From contig OY821745.1 in the NCBI GenBank assembly GCA_963682055.1, forward strand, positions 22,937,342-23,001,341: a stretch of 64,000 bases of DNA, read 5' to 3'. Under the pieces are notes generated by a model. The model was not told the origin of the DNA. It made no database searches and was given only the letters and a program-made list of their open reading frames with translations. Of the stretch, positions 20,764 through 32,839 are shown piece by piece; the stretch's first letter is position 1, and each line of letters starts with the position of its first letter. This DNA is from Primula veris. Lineage: Eukaryota > Streptophyta > Magnoliopsida > Ericales > Primulaceae. The translations under genes and the position numbers were made by a program.

Positions 20764-21707
20764 TGTTATTAAAAATAAAGCATCTTTTTTCTAGCAAGAG
20801 CACTAGGGCCAATCGTAGTAAGAAAATTTATAATCGTAGCAAGTACCAGTCCTCCTAGTAGATTAAGTAAAATATTTAAATTATATTTAAACACAAGTTT
20901 TTTAATTTTTAATAACGATACGGCTCGCGCCTTTGTCGTTTAATGTAAATTATTATAAACTAGAAAAAAAGTAACGCATCACAAAAGGTTGTCAATCCTC
21001 AATTTTAGTTATTCTATGAATAAAATCTAAGCTAAAGCAATCATAAGAATGCATGAATAAATATAAGAAAAATAAATAAAAGATAAGGGAAAGAAAGATA
21101 TTACCAAGTAGTTGAAGTTTTGGGAGAATAAATCGCCTTTAAAACTCAGTAACAATGGTAGAAGTATGATGCTATAGGGAGAAAACATCGTAAAGGAAGA
21201 AGAATAAATTAAAAAGACCAATATTATAATTAAAGAGAGAGATTATATTAAATGGGGGGTTTCTGCCCGGAGGCAGAGCCTAAAAAAAATACAACAATTA
21301 CACTTGTATTTATACTGTTCTGTTCAGAAAAATTCAGGACCTAATTTTTAAAAAAACTCTGATTCGAATAAGAGGTGTCTGATTCGGATCAAAAGGCGTT
21401 GACCAATCATATTGTGCCACTTCATTAATTTGTGATGGCGGAGGGTGTCTGATTCGAATCAAATGGCGAAGAATTGAATTTTATTTTCTTTTTGGCTTGA
21501 TATTTTCATTGTTCCAAAATTCTTGCTACTTTGACCGAATATAACTTCAATATCCTTTTCTTTTAGGTCGTTTAGCTTCTCCAACTTATACCTTGAATCA
21601 TTTCATCTCCAATTTTCACATAAATGCACCTAAAAAAATGTAATTTTCACTCATAATAGATAAATGTTCTAAAAAATAGTTAAAAACAATAAAATGATAT
21701 AATAACA
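20764..21707 (-). repeat. LTR-like insertion inside the copia RT (probable solo LTR)
   Basis: About 1 kb separates the two halves of the copia RT. On the minus strand it has TGTTATT...AATAACA ends and a TATA box (AGTATAAATAC, about 21314-21306). Sequence character resembles a gypsy LTR. I could not find a clean target-site duplication, and the real borders may be anywhere within 20735-20764 and 21707-21777. Confidence 0.5.
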
Positions 21708-21777
21708 CCTATTTACGTAATATAAAGTTGGATTTAATATCATTATTAAGTCCTCCAAATGACATATTCTAGGGCGA

Positions 21778-22830
21778 ATCACCATGTGTGTTCATAAAGA
21801 AATCCATTTTAGGATACGCAATTATCGCAGTCTATGTAGATAATATGAATCTCATAGAAACTTCGAAAGAATTGTTCGAAACAGTTGAAATTCTAAAGAA
21901 GGAATTCGAGATGAAAGATATTGGGAAGACACGGTATTGCCTCGGCCCGCAGATCGAGCAACGTAAAGAAGGAATTTTTTTCCATCAAGAAAACTATACC
22001 CAAAAGGTGTTGAGGCGCTTTAAGTCATAATGACGCTAAGCCATCCTCTACTCTCATGGTCGTCCACTCTTTATACATTAATAAGGAACCCTTCCATCCT
22101 AAGGAGGACGATGAAGAGATATTGAGCCCTGAGTGTTTATACCTGGGTGCAATAGGCGCACTATTGTAATTGGTCCAATGTACTAGACCGGACATATCGT
22201 TCGTTGTGAATTGTATAGCTCGACACAGTACCGTGCCAACAAAACGCCACTGGACTGGAATAAAAGACATTTTCTATTACCTTAGAGGTACTACAGAAAT
22301 GGGTTTATTCTATCCCTTTGCGTCGAGTGAATCTAGCTCCATTGATCCTCGAAATAACGCAACCCTTGTCGGCTATACCAATGCTGGTTTCTTATCAGAC
22401 CCGCACAAGGGACGTTCCCAATCTTCTTATGTCTTTACAATTGGAAACACAATGATATATTGAAGGTCTCGTAAACAGACTCTAGTGGCCACTTCGACAA
22501 CCACTCTGAGCTACTCACGCTCTATGAGGTGACTAGAGAGTTTATCTGGTTTCGAGCATTTATTGGCTATATTCGAAGCACCTGTGATGTAGCTTATGAT
22601 CTTGATGAAGCAGTTATCATTTATGAGAGGATAACACCACTATTATTGATCAAGCGAAGTATGGTTACATCAAAGGTCATGCCACTAAGCATATCTCGCC
22701 AAAGTTGTTCTTTACATATGAACAACAAGCGCTTTAAAATATTGAAGTGTAACATATTGGTTCGGAGAATAACCACGCTGATTTGTTCACAAAGTTAGTG
22801 CCAAATCATTCTTTTCGGAAGCACGTAGGG
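21778..22830 (+). pseudogene. Second copia element, RT 3' portion and RNase H
   Basis: RT resumes with CVFIKKS and AVYVDNM, where the catalytic YVDD is YVDN. RNase H follows in shifted frames, with TRPDISFVVN and GYTNAGF (about 22180-22390). Multiple frameshifts and stops show long inactivity. It belongs with the 5' portion at 19986-20757. Confidence 0.8.
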
Positions 22831-22839
22831 GAAATTGGC

Positions 22840-23450
22840 ATATGTAGGCTACCTGAGCTACCTTAGAGCGACATTTTATATCGGAGTCGAAATCATCGCA
22901 CCCTGTCGTGTGTAAGTGATGAGAGTATTCTGTTGTATGTTTGTGTACTCTTTTTGTCCTTAGTCCAATGTTTTTTTCTCACTGGTTTTCTTTGGCAATG
23001 TTTTTAACAAGACACGTTTCCTGTTATACCTCACTAAGGATTGCGGAAATCAGGGCGAGTATCATGTCGTATACTTCTGACCACTGTGTACTCTTTTGTC
23101 CTTCGACCAAAGGTTTTTCCCACTGAGTTTACTCTGACAAGTTTTTAATGAAGCGTCTGTTTTGTTATTGATCTTCTAACTACTACCATTGTTGCACTAT
23201 TTTTCCTTCAATTACATATTTTCCTATTGGGTTTGCTCTAGCAAGTTTTTGATGAGATATACTGTTTTTTGGTCAGTTACTTACATATTATTTTGGCCTC
23301 TGTCATCCGACTACACATTTTCTCATAGGTACCGGTTTTGTCTCACACTGAATTTTCCGATCTTAAGATTTTTATGTGTTTAGCACTGGGAATGAACTCG
23401 ACTCATATCGACTGTATGAACACGAAGAACTCAAGACGTCCAAGGTGGAG
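22840..23450 (+). other. Copia 3' untranslated region with CTTTTTGTCCTT-type repeats
   Basis: Repeated segments of the form TGTACTCTTT...GGTTTTTCCCACTG...TTTTTAA occur at about 22945, 23088 and 23196; such repeats before the 3' LTR are usual in plant copia elements. The purine tract CAAGGTGGAG (23441-23450) directly precedes the LTR. Confidence 0.7.
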
Positions 23451-23682
23451 TGTTGTTGAAGATTTTAGAAAACTCTAGAAGATTCTCGATGGAGTCTTGA
23501 GCCTTAGTTTATAGGATTTACTTGGGGTCTAAGTTAGGCTTGTAGCCATACCATCTATTATATAAAGATGGTTATTGCGTTTTTTATCTACACATTAATT
23601 CATACTGATCAATAATAAAATATTGTTCCCTCCTTGTCTCGACTTCTATCTCTAACTTATAGGTAATAGTTGTATTCACAAC
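23451..23682 (+). repeat. 3' LTR of the second copia element (about 232 bp)
   Basis: It starts TGTTGTTGAAG directly after the purine tract and ends near TTCACAAC. A TATA-like box (TATATAAAG) is at about 23560. No partner LTR is in the window. Confidence 0.65.
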
Positions 23683-23689
23683 CCCTATG

Positions 23690-26600
23690 ATAAAGAGATT
23701 TTATTTTATTTACCGGTGAATAGGCCGGTACTTGTGCCTATATATTGAGGGTACTGTATAAAAAATCATATCAATCTAATACAGTATATTGTTTCTGTTT
23801 GGTCTGTAAACCAAATCTCATAGAATCGTAATAGTTTTCCTCACATACCTTGCAGTAGACCTTGAGCTAATTGAAATTACATTTGATTTATTTGATAGCA
23901 CATTTTTGATATTTAGAACTTGCAAAATTGAACACGAGAAACTTTCCAGTAGCTCAAAAGTTGAAAATTAGTCATCATTTTCCTGTTTACGATCAGTCGA
24001 TCATTGTGAAACCCCTCTTTCAGGAAAAATATTCATAAGATTCGTCAAGTTCTAAACCCTCTTTGTTCTTATATTGATTAGTCGCCGAGAACAACAATAA
24101 TACACTTTCCACTAGTAATTTTGACGTCTTGGTGTTCTTGTATCGAATAATTGATTCATATGCAAATTTTAGTTTGACTAATATAGTATTAGGTTATCAA
24201 AAACGATAGCAAATGATTCATAAGTATTGGTTAATGATGTTTGATATTTTTTTTAGAATGTATGTGTTATAGTAATTCATTAATGACAATTCATTTAATC
24301 AGCTAATTAGATACATGATTTTGCAAATGTTACAATGCATGATTAATATAAGTAGTATTTAACATTAGATACGTCTTGCTTTTGTAGATTAATTTATTTC
24401 CTTCAGACACCTTAACATGTAAGTTATAAGAGTCAAATGTTTATCTCATTTGAAGGTTTAGTATATTTTGAAGATTTCTTAGATACAGCCTGTTAAAATT
24501 TGCCCTCCAAATTGCCTTTAGTTGTCGGCAATATTTAAATAACTGCTAACGACTACCACGATTGAATAGAAAATACTATCCCCATGCACCATCACACACC
24601 ATTTTTTTAATAGTTTCTGCTAAAAGCTTATATATCCAACCCTAAAAGCAGCCATTATTGTTTCTCTATTACAATCTTTAATGCATAATATAAGGAATCA
24701 CTTCAAAACTTCAAATATTATAATAAATTGTTAGTAGTTGGAGATGGCTTTAATAACCATAATTTCTTTTTTATGATGCATAATGATACTAGTTGTTATT
24801 CATAAATTTTTTAAAGACCGTCTGTTAAAACTATACTTTGAGCATATTTAGCATGCGGTAGAATCAGTCAAATAAAGAAACCTTTTCGAATCAATTAGTC
24901 TTGTAGACTATCAAATTTTCATGGTCTTGTTCATTGGGCGTGCATTTAACTTGTCACATAGTAGCATTTCCATTCAAGACCCATGGTCATATAGGAAGAC
25001 TTGAAGACCTATAAATGTATTGACGTGTCATCTTGTAAATTTATGCTACTCTTTCTGGCCAAGATACGCACAAGATTGACTGCAACTATCAACTATGCCA
25101 ACTAATAATAAGCTCTTAAATGTTCTTTAGGGTCTTTTTTGTTGACAAAGAATCAAAACTATCTTTCTACATTCAAATCACATCCTTTTTATTTTTCCTC
25201 TGACTTATCGGGGGAAATCATTTGGTTATAAAACAAGTTGATTAGTCAAGGGTTTTGTATACACTTTTCTTGTGCCCATATTTGAAGAAATAAAACCAAA
25301 AACATGGCCCTCTTCTAGTTTCATATGATTACATGTTTCGTGTAGAAGAGGTCATCAATGACCAACTTGTTGTGGGGTTATCACCAGACCTTTGTTTTAT
25401 GACCCTCCTTTTCCACCACTTTTTTGTACAAAATTTATTTTTTCTGGTAACAGAGAATTGATCAAATATTGGAATGGGTAAACACTCCGTGTGACGTGTG
25501 TGTGCATGTCTTGGTTGTAATTAGCGAAATAATCACATTATTATAGAGATGCGTACGTGTTGGCGGCTCGTAAGACATTTATAGTAATGATGATTAATGA
25601 ACTAAAACTGAGATTAAATGGGTAAGTCATCCAAAATCTTTAATAATTAAATGTACAAAAAAAAAAGTGTCAAGAATTAAAAGCAGCATTAATTCAAGTT
25701 GAGCGCATAATAATGCATAATTTTTAACAAGTCAACAACAAGGACCGTAATAGGACTTTTCATTTTTGTGTATATATATACATATAATATTTAATGTATT
25801 CTCATAAGAGATGGTGTGACAATAATAATTTTGTGAAATTACCATGTTGTGACTCATCTTCTTTTGTAAAATAACACAGCAATTGCCTTTTGTGTTATAC
25901 GCATATCAATTTGGGGCTTTATTATTAGTGCTCAAATACACGGTGATAAGATTCAGATAATCAGCCTTAGCAGATGATTATTAGGATTGAACTCAGCAGC
26001 CTCCTCTTGAAAACATATAAACTCATTCACATCCTTTTGGTAAATATTCTCATAGCACGTTTACATTAGTCCACAGATTTGATCACATCATTTAGGTGGG
26101 AAGGTAATTAGTGGCTTGATTAATATATGTCAAGAAAGGCAGATTGATAAGATGATAAGTTTGTAGATTAAAGTCTTCATAGATGATGGTAAAAAGATTT
26201 TTCTGATAGTGACTTGATTATAGATTTTTCGTGTAGATTAAAGTCTATGTAGTATATATAGCTGCAACATATTATGGAAAATTTAAGATGCTTACATATT
26301 AGGACCAAGGTAACTAGGGGTGTAAATGGTTTGGATTATGACGGATTATCATGAATCATAAACCAAATCATTACTGAACGAATTATAGATTTTAGATTCA
26401 AATCAAACTACTTATTTTTTCAATTCAAACCGAACCAAACCTAACGGATCGGATCGGTTTGGTTTGATTTTGCGGATGTAACGGTTTGAAGCGAATTCGG
26501 ATTGGACTTTGGTTTTAATAATATTTGTCATTCGTTCTTTAATCTAGTTCAACACATATATGAATAATGACGATTACTTCCGAACAAAACATACCAATTG

Positions 26601-27329
26601 TAAACATCACTTAGAATTTTAAAAGAATACTTTAAAAAATATTGTATGTTCTATCAAAAACATGGCTGCAGAAACCCCAAAAAAAACGAAATATTAACTC
26701 ATGCAATGTTGAAAAATTAAATAACCAGTGAAATTTTATTTTCGTTTCTTTCATAATGCATAAATTAAATTGTTTATTTTGTATGGGACAAAATATTTTC
26801 TCGTGACAACTAAATTGATTGAGTCGAATTAAGAAAGATGTCAACTTATATATATACATTTAACTAGTGTTAATTAATTGTATTTGTTTTTAACAAGTAT
26901 AACGGATTGGATCGATATAATGGTTTGAATTGGTTTTAATGGTTAGGATCAGATCGGTTTGGTTTGTATCAAGACAACTAAAACTTAAACCAAGCCATTA
27001 AGAACGGATTTGAATTTTTTGAATGCAAAACCAAACCATTTAAATTTAAAAACTAAACCAAAACCAACCAAATCAACTGTTGGAATCGAATTTACGGATT
27101 ATCAGATTTTACTTACGGTCTTAAAGGGAACTATTTATAAAATTGATATATTATATAAATTTTGATTTCCTTCCAAAAGAGAAATATTACTGATAGGTAG
27201 GCTGGATTATTATATTTACAAGTATCACGGATAAAAATCTAGCTGACAATTTTTTATTTTATTTTTGAAATTGAACAATAACTAGCTAATAAAATATGAC
27301 TTAGGAAAGAGGGAGAATCTCTAGACGGG
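23690..27329. other. AT-rich intergenic DNA, no gene recognised
   Basis: I see no supported ORF. Around 26310-27120 two blocks rich in GGTTTGG and its complement face each other, starting with TAGGGGTGTAAATGG, a common opening of plant non-autonomous DNA elements, but I cannot define ends. Confidence 0.5.
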
Positions 27330-28486
27330 CCAAATTAGGAGGAATTTTTTTTACTTAGGCAGATTACTCATACCTATAAGGAATCCGGGATTAGCAATCC
27401 CGGATCTACGTGACGTATATGTGGTATTTTTTTTAAATGGGTGAATTAATTTTACTTCTCGTGATTAAATACTTACGAATGATAAATTGCCACGTATGAC
27501 TCGGGATTGCCAATCTCACGTCTACGTGGCTATTAATCCCACCAAATTGGTACTTTTCAAAATTTTGCGTTTTATCGAATATATTCGATTCCGACAGTTT
27601 CATTTAATGATCGATAAAATACAAAAAAAAATTGTCTTTTTATAAAATTATTTGATTTGACTATACTGTAATAAAATATTTGATTTGACTATACGAATAT
27701 TTTTTTATTATTTAATTTGACGATTCATCCAGAAAAACTCTATAAAACGTGAACGTTATTCGTTTAAAACACCAAACCAAACTTGAATTCATTTTATCAT
27801 ATTACTATCTCTCCAGCTGATTCTATAATTCGTTTTATCAAGTATGGATAACAATTATAATATTTGGGGAATAGATCTTAATTTATCTCATCCGGATAAT
27901 ACTCCCCAAAACAGCCAATTTCCGATCGATCCTAATCAAAATACTTTTTTTTCATATCAAAATATCAATTTCTTGACTGATCTCTATGGCAATGCTCAGT
28001 TTTCTTATGATCCATATTTCAATAATCATTCCAACCCGTATTTTGATAATCGATTTGTAAGTGGTGACTATAATTACACGAGTCACCAACCTGGCGCATC
28101 ACAAGAAGTTTTTACAAGTCAGTTTGTAGAATCTCAGCGGGATCATGATGGATATAACGAAAATCTCCAACCAGATAATAACGAACATAATATTAATTTT
28201 TCGCCAACTGAATTCGGGATAGCTTATGACTATAGATATCATTTCCAAAGTACTCTCGTTTATCTCAAAAAATCCTTTCCATATTTTAACTAATCGGCTA
28301 TTTTTATTTATTCTCAAAACCCTGTGATATACTCAATTATTTATATTATTTTGGTTAAAAGTTGAAAAATTCGGTAGAGAAAATGAACAGTCACAGCCAC
28401 ATATGCGCCACGTAGACCCGGAATTGCCAATCCCGGGTTCCTTATACGTATGAGTAATATGCCTAAGTAAACTCCCCCCAAATTAG
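27330..28486. mobile_element. Small Mutator-like element (MULE) with 9-bp target duplication
   Basis: The target duplication CCAAATTAG is at 27330-27338 and 28478-28486. Between them the ends form inverted repeats of about 95 bp sharing ACTTAGGC, TACTCATAC and TATGTGG blocks (27339-27435 and 28477-28395). A 9-bp duplication with long TIRs is the Mutator signature. The element is 1139 bp and has no transposase domain, so it is non-autonomous. Confidence 0.85.
27844..28293 (+). CDS. ORF inside the small MULE (149 aa), unknown
   Basis: A TATA-like box (CTATAAAACG, about 27740) lies about 100 bp upstream of the ATG at 27844. The protein is Asn/Tyr/Phe-rich and acidic, begins MDNNYNIWGIDLNLS and has no recognisable domain. 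The DLNLS-type start resembles N-terminal leaders of plant MULE or FAR1-like proteins, which would make this a transposase leader remnant; a captured host exon (Pack-MULE) is the alternative. Confidence 0.45.
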   Translation: MDNNYNIWGIDLNLSHPDNTPQNSQFPIDPNQNTFFSYQNINFLTDLYGNAQFSYDPYFNNHSNPYFDNRFVSGDYNYTSHQPGASQEVFTSQFVESQRDHDGYNENLQPDNNEHNINFSPTEFGIAYDYRYHFQSTLVYLKKSFPYFN

Positions 28487-28493
28487 TAATCTT

Positions 28494-28716
28494 CGTTACT
28501 ATTTAACTGTGCACTACGAAATTACGTGTAATTTTGACCGATCAATAACTTGTATCACAATTATTGGAATGTAAATTTTTAAAAGTTGATCATATAGTCC
28601 AAGTGTTAAATGTTTTAATTAGATTTAAAAAAAAATTATTTCGATAATTTTGATATAAATTATAAATCGGTTAAAATTATACGTAGTTGTTGGACAATTA
28701 AATTGCAATGGAGGCT
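28494..28716. repeat. Stowaway-like MITE copy
   Basis: Its interior (TTGACCGATCAATAACTTGT through AAATTATACGTAGTTGTTGG) is closely related to the MITE at 30005-30237. The ends are degraded, so borders are approximate. Confidence 0.55.
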
Positions 28717-29151
28717 GTTCAAATCTATGACATGAAATGGTTTAATGAAAAGTACTAAAAAAAAAATAATAATAAATAAAGTTAACGTTTTATTGAGATT
28801 CACCTGCCCTGGTATAATGATTAGATCACGTGTCATTTTATTACTATACTAATCTTGTACAAAATCAGAAGTTAGATTGGGTCCATAGTCGGTTGCAAAT
28901 TGTAGTTAATTAATCATGTGGAGACACACTACTACTATATCTCTAATCATGTACTTAATAATACTCCTAGTATTTACCCTTTTTGAGGTGAAGCGTGATA
29001 CTATGGGTAGGTATGTGGATAAACACAAGGCTTTATGTGACGACTGGTATTTTATATCTTTATTAAAATTTTAACAAATGCAAATAATTGAAACTTCAAG
29101 GTGTTTTTAACCATTTATTTTAATAGTAGTATATAAATTTTAAGAGTAATG

Positions 29152-29348
29152 ATATATGCACAAATTTATTTGCACAACATATACACATAGTGATGACATG
29201 ACATACAAATCATTCAAAAATTATTTTTCTTAACTATTCCAAAAAAAAAAAAAAAAAAAAAAAATTACCTTTGAAATATGATTTTTGGATGAGTTGTATG
29301 TCATGTTATCACTATGTGTATATGTTGTGCAAATAACCTTATGCATAT
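29152..29348. repeat. Hairpin MITE with about 70-bp arms and an A24-type loop
   Basis: The left arm (29152-29228) and the reverse complement of the right arm (29268-29348) share TTGCACAACATATACACA and TGACATACAA blocks. The loop holds a long A run. No transposase is present. Confidence 0.75.
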
Positions 29349-30004
29349 AGCATAAATCAAATGTTAAAGTATGCAATTATCAAAAGAGTACTTATGATAC
29401 ATAAATAGATAATCTTGGAGTTTTGCTTAAATCACAATTTTATAGCATTTGACTGTTGAATTGATTATTATTCCACATCGTTTATAATGTATTATATCCT
29501 CTATTGGAGCCAACACATAAGTAATTATTTCTTAATATAATTATTGGAGCTTTCTCGCATCACAGAGATAGTATGATTCATATGAAATATCAAGCCTGGT
29601 TGCTTTTTTTTTTCTTCTTCTTCTTGGTTCCACACATCACACATGGTATTAAGTTTTCTTTCTGTTACTTTTGAGTTTTCTGGCAAAATTTTATACAAGT
29701 GGAATTCTGCAGTAGTTGTTCGTTTGGTATATTAATTATTACTCCTATTACAGAGAATTTATTTTTGCCTTTCCTAAGCCGTTGACTATTCTTATATTGA
29801 CTATTCTTATATTGACACTTCAACAAATGATTACATTTCTCCTTTTTTTCTCCCACTTTTTTTTATACTTTCATGATTCATGTACCGAACCTGGGGGATG
29901 ACCTCACCTCCGTAACTCTTGAGACAACGTATCGTCACTGTACACGTTTCATATAATGAAATCAATGGCCCAAAAATATTTCATCTTTTAAAACAAATTA
30001 AGAA

Positions 30005-30237
30005 TAGACTCCATCCGTTCCTATTTAATTGACCATTATGTATAATTTTGACCGATCAACAACTTATATCAAAATTGTCGGAATGAAAATTTTCAAAAGT
30101 TGATCATATAGTTCAAATGTAAAATTTTATGATTATATTTAAAAAAAATTCATTTCGACAATTTTGATAGAAGTTATAACCCGATCAAAATTGCACGTAG
30201 TTTCATAATGAACAATTAAATAAGAAAGCAGATAGTA
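30005..30237. repeat. Stowaway-type MITE (233 bp)
   Basis: TA duplications flank a 5' end CTCCATCCGTTCC, the known Stowaway consensus start, and an inverted 3' end (CAATTAAATAAG...). A related copy is at 28494-28716. Confidence 0.75.
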
Positions 30238-30399
30238 CAAAATAATTTATTTCACAACACTTCATGGTTCATGATATTACGATTTCCCACCCTTTCTCCG
30301 GATCTTAACCAATGTAAAATTGTAATATAATCACAAATGCTAATTTGATTGTAATACTAATAAGTAATTGTAGTTGTTAAAATTTAGAGTTGTTAACCT

Positions 30400-30518
30400 T
30401 TTGTGGTTATATATTTTCTGTTATATTTAATCATTTGGAGCTGGTTTTAATGACAATGAAACTTGTATTAACGCACATTGTTATCTATAATAATGAGCAT
30501 GTTCTTGTTTAAAAAAAA
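30400..30518 (+). repeat. LINE-like 3' tail with poly(A)
   Basis: GACAATGAAACTTGTATTA and AATAATGAGCATGTTCTTG, followed by an A tract, match the tail at 36505-36582. Only the 3' end is recognisable. Confidence 0.5.
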
Positions 30519-31149
30519 GTAATTATTTACCGAAAGAGATCAAATTTTCAAAGTCTAGCCAACTTCTCAAAATCTAGCTCTATTATGTTCAAAATTAATA
30601 TAGGAGATATTAATCAAGGATAAAAGGTATAGTCATAATGAAAACCCTGTATATTTGGTAGAGAATAAGACAAATGGAAATATATAGAGTTAAAGGCACT
30701 AGAGAAATATATATAGAGATTTAAATTGTGAAGCCCCCTCTTTGTTATTTTTTATTTATACCGGGTGAAGTTTTATAAACCGTTGATTATGTTTTATGAC
30801 ATGTGCATTATTAGGAGACCAAATCTAATGTATGAAGAGTTTTAAGTAGCTTTTAGCCCGGAGGTGAGCACTTTACACCAAGTTGGTCTCTTTTGCCGCA
30901 TTAAAATGTTTAGACTCTAATGCTACGTTAGCACACACGCCTACAGATCCACCGCCGGTCAACATTCATTGCATCCAACACGTAGAAGAAGCTCTACCAT
31001 GTTTCCAAACCACTAAGTAGGAATCCGTCTGTCTTTCTTTTTCTGGTAAGTAGGAATCCGTCTTCCTAACATAATTTTGGCGAGTGATCTTTTCAGTAAA
31101 GTTATTAAGTATATTGAAGTTAAGTTTGACATGACCGCTAGGCAGGAAA

Positions 31150-31710
31150 CAATTTTTGGGTGTCTACAAGCATCACATACTCATGATTTTTTTTCTAGCT
31201 ATCCCTATTGATAGAATAGGCCAGCATATGTCATTAGTGGAGTATCGTACAACACTTAGGTACTGCTTCACGATTCCGTCATTTACAGTTGATGAGTTGG
31301 GTCCAGTTTTCCGCAATACATGTTTCGACACTTTTGGTGAGCACGCGGTTCATTGTAAAGCGCTCTTGTTAAAGATTTTTTTTTTATGTTTGCAGACGGG
31401 CAGGGATTTCTGTTCGTAAACTTCTTGACTGACCCGCAATAAGGCGTTCGACACTAAAACCGGCGGATATTTTAGTTTACAAGTGGATAGGGGGAAAACA
31501 TGCATGTTTTGATTTCACAGAAATTTATCTACGAGTGGGTTTGGAAAGCAGAGTTTTTACTGTTGGATATGCTGCCTTAAAAGCTGCATCGGCCAAGGTG
31601 GCCAAACACGAGAAATCATGTATTGAAAATCAACATGCTTTCATACCGTTTGCATTTGACACTTTTGGTTTTTTAGTACAAGATATTGTGTAATTTCTTA
31701 AGAGAGTTAA
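31150..31710 (+). pseudogene. Degenerate C-terminal fragment of a LINE-type retroelement protein
   Basis: Broken frames read PIDRIGQHMSLVEYRTTLRY, then CFDTFGEHAVHCKALL, LTDPQ-like and HAFIPFAFDTFGF segments, a pattern I associate with the C-terminal part of a plant non-LTR retroelement polyprotein. Stops and shifts occur throughout. Family assignment is from memory of the pattern and needs a search. Confidence 0.45.
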
Positions 31711-31719
31711 AGAGTCATA

Positions 31720-32530
31720 AATAGTAATGTCATGACTTATAGGTCTATGAATGTAGTGTTTAAAATAATTAGTTTTGACATTTAGAAATGACTAGCGGAG
31801 CAGCTTATTACTCTCTTACCCTCCATATCGATCTAATCATTTTATGGTCGCTAATTAAAAAAATTAAAAAAAGCCTATCCAACTGAGAATAAATAGAAAA
31901 TGAAGAAGAATGGAGAAAGAAGAACGATTAGTTTCTGCAGTCAGTAGCTTAAAAAGGTCTAGTTCGTACATTTAAAGACGTATAGATACATGAAGATGAA
32001 TTTAGAGGTATATCTTAGTTATATAACTAACATGCTCAAATGACTTACCTTTGAAATCAATATGTTTTGTCCTTATAATCTTATGCAATGAGTAATAGAT
32101 AACAATGTTACAAATATAAAATAATCTTTATGAATCTACGTTAACGGAATCGTTCAACAAAATTGTCTATAACTCAGCTACAAATCATTTACAGTTCAAA
32201 GTGTAGCTGAGATATCAACTTGACTATGTAGAACTACAAAACTCACCGCTATCTTGATATTAATCATTAATTATACTATAAAACATTGATAATTATTGCG
32301 TCAATACAATGATAAAAAACAAGATTTTCAGGATCACACATGCGCACACACAATATCGGCAAATAGTATTGAGTGAGTTGTAAGAGTCTTTGATTAGTTA
32401 GTAAGCTCAATGTCCACATAAAACTTATTGTATCATGTGAGTTGTTAGAAAGTCAGTTTGTAATTTTAAATGAGATAAAAATATATTAGTGACCTATGCC
32501 GGACTTTTAATTATTGTTAGGTTTCTTTAA
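31720..32530. other. AT-rich intergenic DNA, nothing recognised
   Basis: No ORF, RNA gene or clear repeat structure is visible. Confidence 0.5.
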
Positions 32531-32533
32531 ACA

Positions 32534-32833
32534 TACTCATTCCGTCTCAAAACAAGTGTCATATTTTTCATTTTGGGACGTTCCAAAATAAATGTCTACT
32601 TTTATTTTTTAGTAAATTTTCATATTTTTATTTTTTGAAATATCTATTTTTGGTAGTAAAATCATATTAAATTTACAAGTACAATCTCATATTATAAGTA
32701 ATAAGTCATTTTTATTTGAATTTTTTTATTTTTTGATAATTTATTAGTTGAATTTTAAATAAAATTGATTTAAATATTTAAATAAAACTGTTTTCGAAAT
32801 ATGAAACTTATTCGGAAAGTGATGGACTGAGTA
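32534..32833. repeat. Stowaway-type MITE (300 bp)
   Basis: Starts TACTCATTCCGTCTC and ends with the imperfect inverse (GATGGACTGAGTA), with TA at both ends. Confidence 0.75.
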
Positions 32834-32839
32834 TTTGAC

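Noticed and set aside
26310..27120. Facing GGTTTGG / CCAAACC blocks as a complete DNA transposon
   Set aside because: I could not define inverted ends or a target duplication; listed only as intergenic DNA.
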